A DNA stretch of 64,000 nucleotides from Enoplosus armatus (taxonomy: Eukaryota; Chordata; Actinopteri; Centrarchiformes; Enoplosidae). The notes below the pieces were generated by a model. That model saw nothing but the letters and a program-made list of their open reading frames with translations. It was not told where the DNA came from and did no database searches. A program made the translations under genes and the position numbers. The DNA lies in contig NC_092183.1 of assembly GCF_043641665.1 (NCBI RefSeq), positions 5,667,501-5,731,500 of the forward strand, written 5' to 3'. The stretch's first letter is position 1. Each line of letters begins with the position of its first letter. Below, piece after piece: positions 1 to 13,500 of this stretch.

Positions 1-112
1 GTGTCCAGATAAAGTGTCCAGTAGGGGGTGGGTGCGTTAATGTAACGCAGTGGGGACAGGGGTGATGTACGTTAATATAACGTATAGCTTGTGTTTGTGT
101 TCTGGGGGGGGG
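1..112 (-). other. 3' untranslated tail of the LINE
   Basis: Non-coding sequence downstream of the LINE stop codon. At the window edge the octamer gtgtccag occurs at 1-8 and again at 14-21, giving a 13-bp period. LINEs of this group often end in a short tandem repeat, so this may be the start of the 3' terminal repeat. An inverted pair (taatgtaacg / cgttaatataacg) also lies here. Confidence 0.55.
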
Positions 113-2506
113 TCAGTGAGAGTTTGTCAGGTTGACTGCAGAGGGGAAGAAACTGTTTTTGTGGCGGGAGGTTTTGGTCCTGATGGACCGCAGCCTCCTG
201 CCAGAGGGGAGGGGGTCGAACAGATGGTGTCCGGGGTGGGAGGGGTCGGCAGCGATCTTCCCTGCTCTCCTCAGGGTCCTGGAGGAGTACAGGTCCTGAA
301 GAGATGGAAGGTTGCAGCCGATCACCCTCTCTGCAGAGCGGATGATACGCTGCAGTCTGCGTCTGTCCTTGGTGGAGGCAGCAGCGTACCAGACGGTGAT
401 GGAGGAGGTGAGGATGGACTCTATGATGGCAGTGTAGAAGTGAACCAGCATTTTTTGTGGCAGGTTAAACTTCCTCAGCTGCCTCAGGAAGTACATCCTC
501 TGTTGGGCTTTCTTGATGACGGAGCTGATGTTCAGCTCCCACCGGAGGTCCTGGCTGATGATGGAGCCCAGGAAACGGAAGGACTCCACAGTGTCCACTG
601 CAGAGTCACACAGGGTGATGGGGGCGGGTGGGGCTGCGCTCTTCCTGAAGTCAACAACCATCTCCACTGTCTTTGAAGCGTTAAGCTCCAGGTTGTTGCT
701 GTTGCACCAGGTCACCAGATGGTCAATCTCCCACCTGTAGGCAGACTCATCCTCTCCAGAGATGAGTCCGATGAGGGTGGTGTCGTCCGCGAACTTCAGG
801 AGCTTGACAGACTGGTGACTGGAGGTGCAGCTGTTGGTGTAGAGGGAGAAGAGTAGAGGAGAAAGAACGCAGCCTTGGGGGGAGCCGGTGCTGATCGTCC
901 GCGAGTCAGAGACGTGTTTCCCCAGCTTCACGTGCTGCTTCCTGTCAGACAGGAAATCTGTGATCCACCTGCAGGTGGGGTCAGGCACGTTGAGCTGGGA
1001 GAGCTTGTCCTGAAGAAGAGCCGGGACGATCGTGTTGAAGGCAGAGCTGAAGTCCACAAACAGGATCCTGGCATAGGATCCTGCGGAGTCCAGGTGCTGG
1101 AGGATGTAGTGTAGAGCCAGGTTGACGGCGTCGTCTACAGACCTGTTGGCTCTGTAGGCGAACTGCAGGGGGTCCAGCAGAGAGTCTGTGATGGATTTGA
1201 GGTGGGACAAAACCAGGCGTTCAAATGATTTCATGACCACAGAGGTCAGGGCGACGGGTCTGTAGTCATTTAATCCAGTGGGCCCTGGTTTTTTGGGGAC
1301 AGGGATGATGGTGGAGGCCTTGAAGCAGGCTGGCACGTGGCATGTCTCCAGTGAGGTGTTGAAGATGTCCGTGAACACCGGAGACAGCTGATCGGCGCAG
1401 CGCTTCAGGCAGGATGGGGAGATGGAGTCTGGTCCAGCAGCTTTACGCGGGTTTTGTCTCTTGAAGAGCCTGTTCACATCTCTTTCAAGGACAGACAGAG
1501 GTGTTGATGCTGGAGGAGTGGGGGGCGCTGTGGGGGGCAGCTGTGGTGGTAGGAGGTGTGAGAGTTCAGCCCCAGGTGTGATGAGGGGGTTGGGGCTGTT
1601 GGGCTGGAGCTGGTGGGTGATGGTGTGGGGGATGGTGTCAGGACTGTCCCATTGTCTTTCAAAACGACAGTAGAAGTCGTTGAGGCTGTTGGCGAGGCGT
1701 CGGTCGTTAGCAGAGTTGGGGGCTCTTGGCTTGTAGTTGGTGATCTGCCTGAGCCCCCTCCACACAGAAGCAGAGTCGTTGGAGGAGAACTGGTTTTGTA
1801 GTCTCTCTGAGTACAGTCGTTTAGCTTCCCTCACCGCCTTGCTAAACTTGTACTTGGCTTCCTTAAACTCCGCTCTGTTGCCACTCTTAAACGCCTCTTC
1901 CTTTTCCAACCTCAGCTGTCGCAGTCTTGCTGTGAACCAGGGTTTGTCGTTGTTGTAACTCACCCTGGTCCGAGTTGGTACGCAGCAGTCCTCACAGAAG
2001 CTGATATATGAAGTCACAGCCTCTGTGTACTCATCCAGACTGTTGGTAGCAGTCCTGAAAACATCCCAGTCAGTACAGTCCAAACACGCCTTCAGGTCCT
2101 CTGCAGCTTCACTAGTCCACTTCTTCGAAGTTCTCACAACAGGCTTAGAAAGTTTTAATTTCTGCCTGTATGTGGGAATCAGGTGGACCATGTCGTGGTC
2201 AGAGTGTCCCAGTGCAGCGCGGGTGACGGCGTGAAAAGCGTTACTGACTGTGGTGTAACAGTGATCCAGAGTGTTCCCCTCCCTGGTGGGGCATTTAATA
2301 AACTGTTTGTATTTGGGGAGTTCATGTCTGAGATTACCTTTGTTAAAGTCACCGAGGACAATAACTAAGGAGTCCGGGTTGGTCCGCTCCGTTTCCAGTA
2401 TCTGATCGGCGAGTGCGCGCTGTGCGTCCTGCACGTTGGCCTCCGGTGGAATGTAAACACCGACCAGAATGAATGAAGCGAACTCACGGGGGGAGTAGTG
2501 CGCCAT
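113..2506 (-). CDS. LINE ORF2 fragment: endonuclease C-terminus plus reverse transcriptase
   Basis: Encodes the retrotransposition enzyme: the endonuclease nicks target DNA and the reverse transcriptase copies element RNA onto the nick. From 2506 the frame is open for 797 codons to the stop at 113-115; it extends by chance to an ATG at 2617, which is used here only for numbering. In that numbering GDFN (89-92), TLDH (116-119) and SDH (139-141) are the APE endonuclease motifs of the missing domain's C-terminal half. RT block A is FVDFSSAF with catalytic D522 (codon 1052-1054). Block B is [12 protein letters not shown], and block C is FADD at 609-612 (782-793). The tail '[17 protein letters not shown]...NSFFP' is typical of fish LINEs. 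The first half of the endonuclease, with the catalytic Glu, is missing, so this copy cannot be autonomous. No stop or frameshift is seen in the RT, suggesting a young insertion. It is not a host gene. Confidence 0.9.
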   Translation of the reverse strand: MAHYSPREFASFILVGVYIPPEANVQDAQRALADQILETERTNPDSLVIVLGDFNKGNLRHELPKYKQFIKCPTREGNTLDHCYTTVSNAFHAVTRAALGHSDHDMVHLIPTYRQKLKLSKPVVRTSKKWTSEAAEDLKACLDCTDWDVFRTATNSLDEYTEAVTSYISFCEDCCVPTRTRVSYNNDKPWFTARLRQLRLEKEEAFKSGNRAEFKEAKYKFSKAVREAKRLYSERLQNQFSSNDSASVWRGLRQITNYKPRAPNSANDRRLANSLNDFYCRFERQWDSPDTIPHTITHQLQPNSPNPLITPGAELSHLLPPQLPPTAPPTPPASTPLSVLERDVNRLFKRQNPRKAAGPDSISPSCLKRCADQLSPVFTDIFNTSLETCHVPACFKASTIIPVPKKPGPTGLNDYRPVALTSVVMKSFERLVLSHLKSITDSLLDPLQFAYRANRSVDDAVNLALHYILQHLDSAGSYARILFVDFSSAFNTIVPALLQDKLSQLNVPDPTCRWITDFLSDRKQHVKLGKHVSDSRTISTGSPQGCVLSPLLFSLYTNSCTSSHQSVKLLKFADDTTLIGLISGEDESAYRWEIDHLVTWCNSNNLELNASKTVEMVVDFRKSAAPPAPITLCDSAVDTVESFRFLGSIISQDLRWELNISSVIKKAQQRMYFLRQLRKFNLPQKMLVHFYTAIIESILTSSITVWYAAASTKDRRRLQRIIRSAERVIGCNLPSLQDLYSSRTLRRAGKIAADPSHPGHHLFDPLPSGRRLRSIRTKTSRHKNSFFPSAVNLTNSH

Positions 2507-5500
2507 AGGTCCACTAGGGGTCAAAAACTCCACCAAAACTTTACCTTTTAAGCACCTGTGACTGTTGGGAGTGTAATTCAAACTCCAATTGATTTGGAAG
2601 TGCACAGATCTTAACACCTGGAATCACAACCACTGGGTCACTGCTGTTAATCACTATCCTGTCAAACCCTCAAAGACGGTGTTCTCATACTGAAAGTCTG
2701 ATTTTTATGATCATCTGTTTACTGCATCAACATCTTTGTGCCTCCTCAGGGTAGATGCATGAATAGATTAGCAGACAGATGCACGCTATTTGATTCAAAC
2801 ATTTTGCCGCTACAGATTAGACATTATTGAATGCATGCTTAAGTACTCCCGCTATGGCTCCGTCTGCCACAGGAAATTCTTGGAATATATATGGTGTTTG
2901 CTGTTGGAATACATCAATTTTGCTCTACAGTACAACTTTCAACAACATATTTCCTGCAGCTATAATGCAGAACAGATGCATTCTGTCATTCACACAGATC
3001 GATCGTTTTCCAGATTGGCAGACATGCAGGAGGACAGATGCACACTGTTGGATTTCTGAAGTTAGCAGTTATCATCATAAGATTGTATTGGAGTTATGGC
3101 CAAATCATGTAGAGAGCCGAGAGGTGATCCTCTATAATCCAAGCAGTCGATACAGAGGATCAGAGCTGCTGTTTGGCCTTTTTTTTCTATTTGGCCTTTT
3201 GACGGCACTTGATTGATCAGCCTAGTCTTGCCATTTGCCAAAATGGATGACGAGCAAAAAGAGCTGCAGTCAGAGGTATCAGTTGCCTTTGAGAAGCTGA
3301 CCTTCAAGGCTGTGAGGTTGCCAAGGGCCAGACAGCTTTTGACTCCAGAGGACTGCCTCGGCATTTTACCCCGAGCAAATGCGCACCTGCCTTCATCTGA
3401 TAGAAATTAGAGTTTGTTTGCCATCTGTCCATGCGGGGGAAACTAAATTCATGGAATGAGCCAGAATTTGTGGGCTATAGTAATTGGTTTTCAAATTCTG
3501 GACCCCGAGGTATTTTCAATCTTTCATTATTGTTTTCATATAAAAATGAAAGTTTTTTGTGAGGGTCATAAGTTCATATTGTCCAAATGTATTGATGTGT
3601 TTTATCTTTTACCGTCTCCTTAAATCTTTCCATTCTAGTGTATGTTTGCACAAAACAAACAATGCTATTGCACAACCAGTCGGCCGACAGGCTGATGCAA
3701 CTATGAGGCCATCAATAGTGTGAACCATACTTTCGGCCTCACCTGATATTTTATTCAAACATTCTATGTGTTTTAATGGTGAGACTTTAGGGCAAACATA
3801 CAGAATAATTGGTCCCCCAGGGACAGGCGACAGCGTGCCTGGCAGTAAGTGACTCACGCCTTTCTCACAGGTCCAGGGTGCATCAGGGCTGGGAATATCT
3901 CCCACAATGCATCAGCGACGTTGTGCTCGCTGCTGTGTGATGTTACTGCCCTTTCTTCCGTAAGCAGCTGCAGAGAAAGAAGTGAAAAGATCAATTCCAG
4001 TCATATACTCTCTCCTTTTCTGCTGTATACATTAAGATTAAGAAGAGTTGCTGCAAGACAGAAGCACAAGGACACACACTCAAAGAGGAAGAGTCACTCT
4101 TCATGGTGATGATGATTTTGGATCACAACAGATGTTTGTCAGTAAAAACTACACAAAGAGAAAATGCGGGGGTATATTGATATTTTAATGTTAAATCCAA
4201 TAATGGAGAATAAAAGTTGCTGTTTCATTTCTTCTCACATTAAAATTCCATATTGAATCCCCAATAAGCCTTAAACAGATTTTGATATTTAATAATTTCA
4301 AGAATAAGCTATTGAGTTTGTTTTGCTCCATGATTTGCCTCTATAATTGACTCACTAAGGTTTTTTTAACCTGGTCGAAATGTTCTTTCAGGGTGCATCC
4401 ATGCCTTGAGGTTTAATGGTGATAGTCTGCTCAATACTCCAGTTACTGAATCCCAGATTGGCCACATTTTTATCAAGGATCTCTTTCTTTTTAGTGGGGA
4501 GAAAATAGCCCTTAATTGATTCCCTGGCAATTAAACACAAAGGCAGCGGTTGTTCCGTAATTGAACCATTAAGTACAACTCAGTAATAATGCCGGCTCCG
4601 ATACAGAAGGAAGGGTGTTGTTGGCCAACAACAGGGTGCACTTTAATCAAAGCAGCACTGTACCTGTTTGTACGGCCCAGCAAGACAAGCTGGCAAGCCT
4701 TTGAATGTTTCACAACAGCAGTGTAATTTCAATGAATTATCTCTGTGACAGCAAAACAATAATTAAACTGGCAGTGACGCCTCCAGGCAGGCAGAGCTGG
4801 TGGTAGCCTTTGTTGTAATGCCTTTTCACTTGCTACTGTATTGACAACTACACCTGTTGGGTTTCATTTCTAAGTCTTGTACAGTACCACCGCTCAGTGA
4901 ATGTCAAGCCAACGCCCATGGTTAGTCTACAAGTGTGTTATTGATTGCTGTGATGGAACATGGTGGAGGAAATCTGTTTTGCTCCACAACTTAATGTCAG
5001 ACAGTACCCCGACTCTGCAAGCTTTAACCAGCATTCACCTCCAACCTCTGTCACATATTTGTCAGAGCAGATGGATAAACTGTTTGGTCCCCCACTGAGA
5101 AGAGGCAGAGCGAAGGTGCCTGACAGCTGCAGCTGCCCTTTTCTCTACCAGGAGTTCTTTTTTTTTGCGAGCATGCGATCAGACAGAGAGGGTGCAATCT
5201 TTGGAGCATGCTGTGGTGGATGTTTCTACCTCGCTCATCCTTCAGGATTAGTGTTTAAACCATGACCCAGTGGCTCAGGGATGATGAGAACACTGTTCCA
5301 ATCTCCTCCTCCTCTGAAGGCTCGGCAATCCTCAGTGCGGACACAGAAAATGTTGTCCATCAGCAATCAGCCCCCACCCCCCACATACACACACACACAC
5401 TGCCACCAACCTCAAATTAAAGATAGATTTTTCAGACCTCTAAAGCCATACATTGGTCTGATGCCCAGATCCAGCAATAATCTTTATTTGAAAATGAACT

Positions 5501-8500
5501 GAAAATATCAGTTTCCTATTCAGATGTAGAGCATTGTAATTCAATAAATGTGACAAAGAGTATAATGAAGATTTAAATCTACTTTGCACAGGCACACTCA
5601 GGCTTTGACTCCAGCTCTTGGTTTCTCACTTGGATATATACACCGCAATTAGCATAACAAACCCCAGCCTTGTTATGGGGAGAAGCTCTGCTGTCAGTGG
5701 TAGCTAAGCGGGTTATAACTCTCTTCAGATTCTCAGTACTTTCCTCTCATTCTTTTCATGTAAGTATCACAGCTTCTGTCTGTTATTCTGGAGTTTGTCT
5801 CAAATGTGTAATTATGGTAACCGCATTGTAGTTTCACATCCTATGGTTTGTTGTGTATGTCTGTGAAAGTACTGACTTCAACTTAATATAGCATCGAAGA
5901 GGACTGGTAAATCTCTCAATTATATAAAATCATGATCTTATGTGTTTTTGCCTACAGTGACAGTTCCATAAAGTAACTGGTCAGTTCCTTGGAGGGTCCT
6001 TGATGAATTTAAGAGACAAACCAGTTTCATGCTGGAGGAGGATCAACAACAAGACAGATTTTTAATGAAATACTTCTCAGTATTCATAGAGCCGTTAGTT
6101 AGAACTATTAAACTCTTCTATAAAGGGTCCCTAAATAGAGTCAAAGTAGTGTCCTTTATTTCATCTAAGGCAGCCAAATTTCATTTTAGTGTCGTATTAT
6201 GAGCATGGCCTTGCAGTGCAACTCTTTCTCCTACATATTATGTTGATACTTATTTGCAACAGCAAATACATTTGTAAGGAAATACTTATGTAAGGTTAGG
6301 AAAAGATTCTGGTCTTGGTTTAGTGCTGATTAAATAACTTGATGCATGAGACGTGCACATGTGACGATGAAAAGTCATAGGTTGAATCCTAAATATGCTT
6401 TATGTCTTCTGGAAATCCATAATGAGGTTGGCTAAATGATGTATGAAGGTATCTCTTATCTTCATAAAAATAATCTTAAGTGTGTTACAACAGTTTGTTT
6501 TTCTCTCTTCACAAACAAAATATATCGGGCAACTTTGTTTTTCTCTGTTCTTTATTACACAAGTTCTTATGACCCTGACTACTTTTCATAGGAGACTGTT
6601 TGTTTGTTTTGGTGAGGCTGAAGACCTTGTAAGAGAAAATGAATTCAAACAGAGGTGTCTGAGGATAATAAAGACAGCTATCTGCAATACTTAAGATTTA
6701 AAAATATATTTCTAAAGTCAACATGCGGAGAACTACTGTATTTTGCCCTTTATCTGCCATTTCCACATGTGTATTCTTTAAATTCTCTCACACCAAGGTT
6801 CAGTTTCACTGCATTGCTTTCTGAGGGTGCTTGAGCATTTTAGTGCTTCAGTTGCTTAACCTAAAAGCATAATATTTTAGTCTTATTTGCTAAGAATCTC
6901 CTTCAGAGCACTGCACAAGCAAATGGCCCTTTCAAACACTAATTACAAACATAAATGATGTGCCTCTGCTAATCTGCTCATGGCTGGCAGTCCTTCTGAA
7001 TGGCAAATCCCTATTAGCAAAGACTGTATATGACCTTTCATTTATAGCATGTTATTTGTGGGGGAGGTTAGTATAGCAAAGTGAATGGATGCAGCCTCAT
7101 TTTGCCTCCAAATAATGTACATGTTTGACTTTATTCTTGACCATAAAAGGCATGAGGAGGCTTAATGTTTAGACAAGCTGCTATTAGACAACTTTGCATT
7201 CTTTACACAAAGTTATTTATTGAGAACTTCATTGTTGTCGTCTTTTATGATGGAGGTCATGCTCTTCCCTTCATAAAGCCTTGAATCTAGACCCTATTCT
7301 TTGGTGCTCCTCTCCTGCCCTTTGTATAACCTTAGTTGGATGGTCTGTTCAGCCCAGCTGGTGATGGTTCAGAGGCACACACAGCTGTGCGGGAGTCGGC
7401 CTAGAAGGCACTTGTTCAGGGACCTGAATACGATTAGTCCAACACCCAGTGCTTCCTGCTTCAAGGCTGCTATCCAGGGTCCCTGAAATGGGGTGCCAAG
7501 GCCACATAGCTTCCTGTCTAAGCTGCTGATTCTTTCCACAGCAGTGGAGGGGAATAGGCAAGCTACTGTGCTTATTTTAAACAAGGAGAGAACACTTCAA
7601 AGGACCACTGATCCCATTTCCACCACTTGTTTACTGTCTTGACAACCAAAAAGAGTTTAGTCCCTGGGAGCAGTGCTCTGTGTGAGTAATTACTTTTATC
7701 TGTTGAAAACGGTTTCTTCTCAATAATGAACATGCCATATTGAAAAGATTGCATTTTGATCACCTTCCTTTTCTCTGAGGTTTAAATTCATGCATTTGAA
7801 ATGAACTATTTAGGTCTTAAGGGGGCCACGGATTACTATGTGCAGTTATGGGGAAACAACACTTCATTAAGCAACTGCTTAATATGTATAAATATAAGAT
7901 GATTTGTTCTGAAAAGTCTGGATGCAATAAATACAATAACACAAACTTTTCTCATGTGGAGGTGAGCTCATTTAGAATCCAGTGTTTTGTAATCTGCTAA
8001 ACTCTTTGCCAACAGTGACACCACTCATTACACATTCACACTGTTTTCCTTTTTAATGACAGACATCAAATAGACCATTTTTAAAGTTAAAAATTAATAA
8101 TTGACATCACTTTTAAAAAAAAGGAAAGCACGAAACTATGGAAGTAATTCTTCTACAGAACAAAAAAGTCTTAAAGCTCTCCTTTGAGGAGAAAATGCTG
8201 TCACCTCAGGCAGATTTCAAAAAACTTTAATTGAATGCTATCAAAAGTGCTGTCAATACTGCTCGCTGTATATTCTGCAAAGTGGAAAAAATGCTGTCAG
8301 TGTCCAAGAGCCCAGAAAAAAAACGAATATTCCTCTCATCTCATCCAATCTGAAGAGCACACACTCAGAGGAGGGGGGAGGAAGCCGAGGGAGGGAGGGC
8401 TTGTGAGCAGAGGAAGGGGAGGGAAGAGGCAGAGATTCTCGTCTAATGAGTATCTGGTGGGTGTTCTCCTGGAGTCGTGACTTGTTTGTTCTTCTATTAT

Positions 8501-10548
8501 TCCCTGAGTCCTCTATCCCTCCATCCCGCTGCAAGCGAGGACCCCGGCTCAGAGAATAAGATGTCGCTGCGGCGTTAGGCTTGTCATGGCCTCCTGTCAG
8601 AGGCAGCTAATTGGATCCAGTCAGATCGACCCCAGAGCCTTTCCCCATCTCAACTGTGACCTAATCCCTCTGAGTGGCCCCTTTGACATGTATTTAAATG
8701 CTATGCTTCCATATTACACCAAAAAATGACTTGTTACAGTTCTGGATACCACTTCCAAATCAGCCTCTGTGACGTTGGAGGATGTCCCAAGTGTCCACAA
8801 AAAAAGATGAAGGATCAAGGGTATTTGAGCATTGTTCCATGTTAATATAGTCACCATAAAGCCAAATTATTTAAATGCTGCTATCAACTTTCCCTTGGGT
8901 GTTCCAGCAGCTGCCAACTTTCCATAGGAGCTGCAGTTAGAAATGTTCACTGTCTCTGATATACAGTGGGTTTATTGTTTTTCTTCTTGTGGTTCGTCGG
9001 TTATACGACTTTAAACGTCACTCTTTTGAACTCCAAGATAATTCTTCCTGACCCATTTCTTTCCCCTCGTATGTGTTTCACTAGAATAGGCTGGATGCAG
9101 GTATCTACGAGAACAAAAAAAAAGGGAAGTGAACGTGGTGTGAGTGTATAGCATCATCTCACCTAATTAGCAGGCAGGAGATAAAAGGCTGTCATTCATA
9201 ATTGAAGCTGGCGGAGGAACCCTGTCATCCCTGAATTTGCAAGTGAGAATGTTGAAGCTGCGTGATTCCTGCCCTGCTTTCATCTGCAACAGCACAGAGA
9301 AGAAAATCTAAAAGGGCGAGATGTGTCAGTTTTTCAGGCTACGAGTGAAGGGAAATTAAGCCATTGTGCTTCATTTAAAATAAATCCTCACAATATTCCC
9401 AAACATATACCATCTCCCTGTCTCTTCTCGAATGTAGCTGTTGTTTTTTTTGTCTCATTGTTTTGTTGCCGAGGGGCAGTAAACATGAAGAGTCTCCGAT
9501 GGTTTGGTTTGGTGCAGAGCAGGTGAACTCGCTCTGTGGAGTTACGCAGTGTGTCAACACTTTGCAGAAAGATGATCAATATACTGCAAAAGCAGGGCTG
9601 CTTTCCCGCTTCCCACAGCTCTACAGCGTTGTAGCAGTTTTTCACCATGAGTCTGAGTCACAACTAGACCTCTGAGATCCTCTTTCTGTAGCAAAACCAG
9701 CTTACTGCAGTGTGGTCCAAAACAGTGCATAATAATGAGTTAATGTGGTGTTAATAATAATGTAATGTGTTATACAAAGAGAAGACACTAAAATTAACTG
9801 ATTCATTTAGAAAAACATCAATCAAATTGCAAAAAGAGATGAGATATGGATGGCAGCAAAGTCAGTGGCGTAAGTGAGCGGCTGTGAGTCTCTCAGAGAG
9901 GACTAAGGTGGCAGCTTTTATGATGACTGGGAGCACTGGGCCCAGGTGGTCCTAGGCAGCCCAAGTGGACGGTCGCGCCTACCAATTACATGAACCTTAA
10001 GAGCAAACAAGGCACAACCAAACAAGCCAGAGGGCCGTCACAGTGACAAACCAGTTCACTCTCTTTCTATTGCCATCCTACTCATCTGTACCTGCCTTTT
10101 AATGATTATTTGATACTAGATTCATTGTGTGGGGAAATTCTCAGCTCATTTCCCCCCTCCAGGGAGAGCAGGTCACCTACAGAATATTGGCCCCAATGGA
10201 GATGGATGGACGGATGCTAGTTCCTCTTAATGTTTGCAACTTTACTCGATCACCATAGAAATGGCTATAATGTAATGTTATGTATTTCCCATGGAGATAT
10301 TATGGCTTGTTGTTGCAACAGGCAATTCATATTTCTATTTCTTCTTGCTGGCTGAGACACTTTTCAAGAAAATACATTTAATTGCTGCAATCTCAGGTCT
10401 TGAGTTGGGTTTCATGTCCTACATGATGATTTGTTAGGAGGAAATAAGTACAGGAATCATGGAATCATGTCTTCTGCTGTATCCTGATATTGGCACACTA
10501 CATAAATTTGATTATAGTACGTCCATACATGCACACTCACAAGCATGG

Positions 10549-10549
<1 letters not shown>
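2507..10549. other. Unassigned A+T-rich non-coding stretch
   Basis: No gene, exon or transposon could be supported. The frames on both strands are short (about 100-130 codons at most) with no recognisable domain. Local features are an imperfect repeat of 'gacagatgcac' near 2776 and 3034, a short ACACAC run near 5387-5400, and a purine-rich tract at about 8367-8440. The tract at 8580-8700 is relatively complex and could be regulatory, but nothing in it is diagnostic. Confidence 0.5.

Positions 10550-10592
<43 letters not shown>
10550..10592. repeat. (CA)n microsatellite
   Basis: An uninterrupted CA dinucleotide run of about 21 units. It is likely polymorphic and is a potential Z-DNA former. 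Typical of teleost intergenic DNA. Confidence 0.97.
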
Positions 10593-10597
<5 letters not shown>

Positions 10598-13500
10598 AAC
10601 TATGTATTTGGATGAAAAACCGAGATCAGAAGAATAAAGAATAAAATGTTTCACTCAACAACAAACTACAATTTTGGCTGTATTACACTAAATATCAGTT
10701 TTACAGTCCATAAAAACAGCATTACTTCCAACTTTAACAAAACGTACAGAGGCAGAAATACTAATAATAATAATAATCTTAATGATTGAGCTGTTGGCTG
10801 GTTGCGGCTTTGAAAACAGCTTCACAGAGAAGTTCTTCCTTTAGCTTTCTCCTTCCCTTTTTAGTGGGCACTGTGAGTAACAAAAACACAAGCCAATATG
10901 AAGCTTCATTTAAAAAGAAACATTTACCTTAGCCAACCACGATCAATAATTAGCATGCATATAAAACATGTAATACAGTGTTAAGAAACCATGAGTGCCA
11001 ACATGTCTGATACAATCCGATCAAATCAGCAATGAATAGCTTCCTTAGTACGGGTGTGAATTATTCTACAGAGATTATATAAGCACTGTAAATTTCCCCC
11101 AAATGTTGATTCACAGTACAAGAAAAAGAGAAAAAATGAATGAATAAAATAGATATTAAATTTGGTGCGCTGTCACATTACTTTACTAACACACAGTGTT
11201 TATACACACTGTGGCCACACAACCAAACACAATTACAGCCACCATGAAACGAACTCTATGCTAATTAACTGATTAATGAGAAACATTTTAGAGCAGAAAT
11301 TGTCACATAACATTAGTTTCAGGCACACCAACTGCTGAAGAACTTCCATCGTGCTTATTTGTGCACAAAGAAAGAAAGAACGAAGAAGTGTAGAGGGGCA
11401 AAGTGTGAAGCTCATCCTGAAGAGAAAAAACATTCCTGAACCAGCTGAGCACTGTAGATATTAGGCAACACTGCTCAAATAGAAGTGAATTGTGCATTTG
11501 TTGAGGACTTTGGCACACAGACACACAGACAATACTTGTTGGTATTTGTCCAGAAAGTCACTTCAGCCAAAGAGGATGAAGGGTCAGAGGCTTGAACCAC
11601 TACAGCCACTGTACTCACTACACATCCCTCCGGAAAAGCAACCAAAACCCTGTTACTTACCAGAGAGCTTTTAAAAGCCCTTCAATGCAGTGCCACTGCT
11701 GCTCACTGTGACATTCTCACACTGAACCCACTCGATCGAGCTCTGTCTCCAGACTTTCTTGCTTTTTACTCGTTGTTACCAATCCGGACCAATGCACTCC
11801 CATCTGAGTGGTTATCCTGAGTCTTTTTGCTCTGATTGCCCTTGAATGGTCCCAGTGGCCAGCTGTGGTGTAATGGCTGCCTCCCTGTGGGACAAACAGC
11901 CTCTCAGGAAAGGAGGAAGGACAATTACTAATCAATGTGTACAGCTCCCCGATGACACCTAAAGGAGTGGTGTTGAGGCTGCGTCACATTTCATCCCCAT
12001 GGCTTTCTGGAGGAAGCGGTCTTCCATGAGAGGTTGAGTGGATGGTTGCCTTTTAATGGATTGGCTGTTACTGACCACAAGGTATTAACAAGTGATGGAG
12101 CAGATAAACAGGGATAATGAGGGATGAAAAACGTGTTTGTTTTTTGTAAATAAAAGTGTGGAACAAAAGAAATAGTGTTGTTGCTTTATATCAATTTTTG
12201 TTATTCATTGGTTATGGTGCTGTTGAAAGCCCCTAGTTTCTGCCAGTTACATCAAAATCCTATAATATTTGACACTTTTCGATTTGGAACAAATTCATTT
12301 TCATAAATCTTGAAAGCCACTTTTCACATCAAATGTTTCTTCATTTTCAAATAGCTCTCGTTATTGAGAAAAAGAAAACATGCAATACATACGTATTTGA
12401 AGCTAATAACAGACTTTGAGAAGCAGATAAATGGAAGTTGTACAATAACATAATTTGGCCTGGGACTGAAGGGATTAAAAGCTTTCAAATTAAAAACTCC
12501 AATTAAAAACATCTCAACTAAATTAAATTTCGAAGGCATTGAAACACGGACTCTTGTGTACTACTGAGAGATGTTATATTGCTTTAAAATGCTTCCTGCG
12601 GATGTCGTTCACAATCGAATACGGTAACATGTATCCCACTGTTTTCATATTTACCTGCTGTGAAGAACTACACTTGACAACAGAACACATTCCTCTTCAA
12701 GATAGTGTGGAAGTGCAATCTGTCTCCTCTTGGTTTCTGTCAACTCTTTCATTTTGGCTGTATTACTCCCTCTTGTCAAAAACACAAGGAACGAACAAAT
12801 GTATTATTGGGGTTATCTACCTCGGTGGGCGAGCGAATCATATCGTCTACAGCGGATTACATCGTTCTGTTAGCGCACCTGTGTCTGACAGGAGGAGCTC
12901 CACCTCCTGCAATGAAAAGGCAAAGTGCTGGAACAATCCGATCTGATTCACTTACAGGGGGCACACTGCCGTTGCAATCTAGAGACAACTGACTTCAGTC
13001 AAGCATGTTGCAGACTGACAGCAAGGAAGAAAATACACAGGTCTTTCTGTCTGTCACTGTTGTTGTCCGCCTCCTGAAGTGCCATCAAGGACCAGATGTT
13101 TGATTTTAAGACACACAGGCTTTGGTGATGGACCTAAAGTCAGCAGTGACCTATATTGACTTTAGGCGCCGTTACACTGTCTAAGACAAAAGTTAACACT
13201 CTTGAGAGAAACGTGGTAAAATCTTTGGTAAGCAGTCCAAAACAGTGGTCCTAGAGTGCCCTGTCCACCAACACACGACCGAGAGCTTACTGACTGGAGA
13301 CCGCCTGAGGCCAAATTCTAATGGTGTCAGAAATTTATGACCGAATTCTCACAATGTGACGGCTGCTACAAGCTAGGTCTACAAACCAGAATGCGTGAAA
13401 TGACGCAGAATACACTGGCTGGTGCAACATTTTGTAAGCGCCATTTTTTTAGCAAAGTTTGAAGACACAAAAACAAAATGATGGAAGCTGCACTTTCAAA

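Larger units (their letters stand above)
1..2506 (-). mobile_element. 5'-truncated non-LTR retrotransposon (LINE, Rex1/L2/CR1 group)
   Basis: A minus-strand LINE copy that runs off the left edge of the window. It holds the C-terminal part of an APE-type endonuclease, a whole reverse transcriptase and the C-terminal tail domain, followed by about 112 bases of 3' untranslated sequence. Similarity to teleost LINE proteins appears to stop just upstream of the codon at 2504-2506 (YSPREF... is family-like, the residues before it are not), so I place the 5' truncation near 2506. Truncation at the 5' end is the normal outcome of target-primed reverse transcription. Assignment to the Rex1/L2/CR1 group rests on the motif wording and the RT-tail style; the exact clade is not settled. 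No target-site duplication can be tested because the 3' junction lies outside the window. Confidence 0.88.

Noticed and set aside
50..676. 208-codon plus-strand frame overlapping the LINE
   Set aside because: Antisense shadow of the LINE reverse transcriptase tail; the G+C-rich minus-strand coding sequence keeps the opposite strand open.
3213..3410. Short plus-strand frame (KMDDEQKELQSEVSVAFEKL...) that looks helix-like
   Set aside because: Only 65 codons, no known family and no clear splice context; kept out as unsupported.
10550..10592. Regular repeats as a possible CRISPR array
   Set aside because: A simple CA dinucleotide run without spacers; the window is vertebrate.
12539..12946. 135-codon plus-strand frame
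   Set aside because: Chance length, no motif, Cys- and Ser-rich composition typical of translated non-coding DNA.
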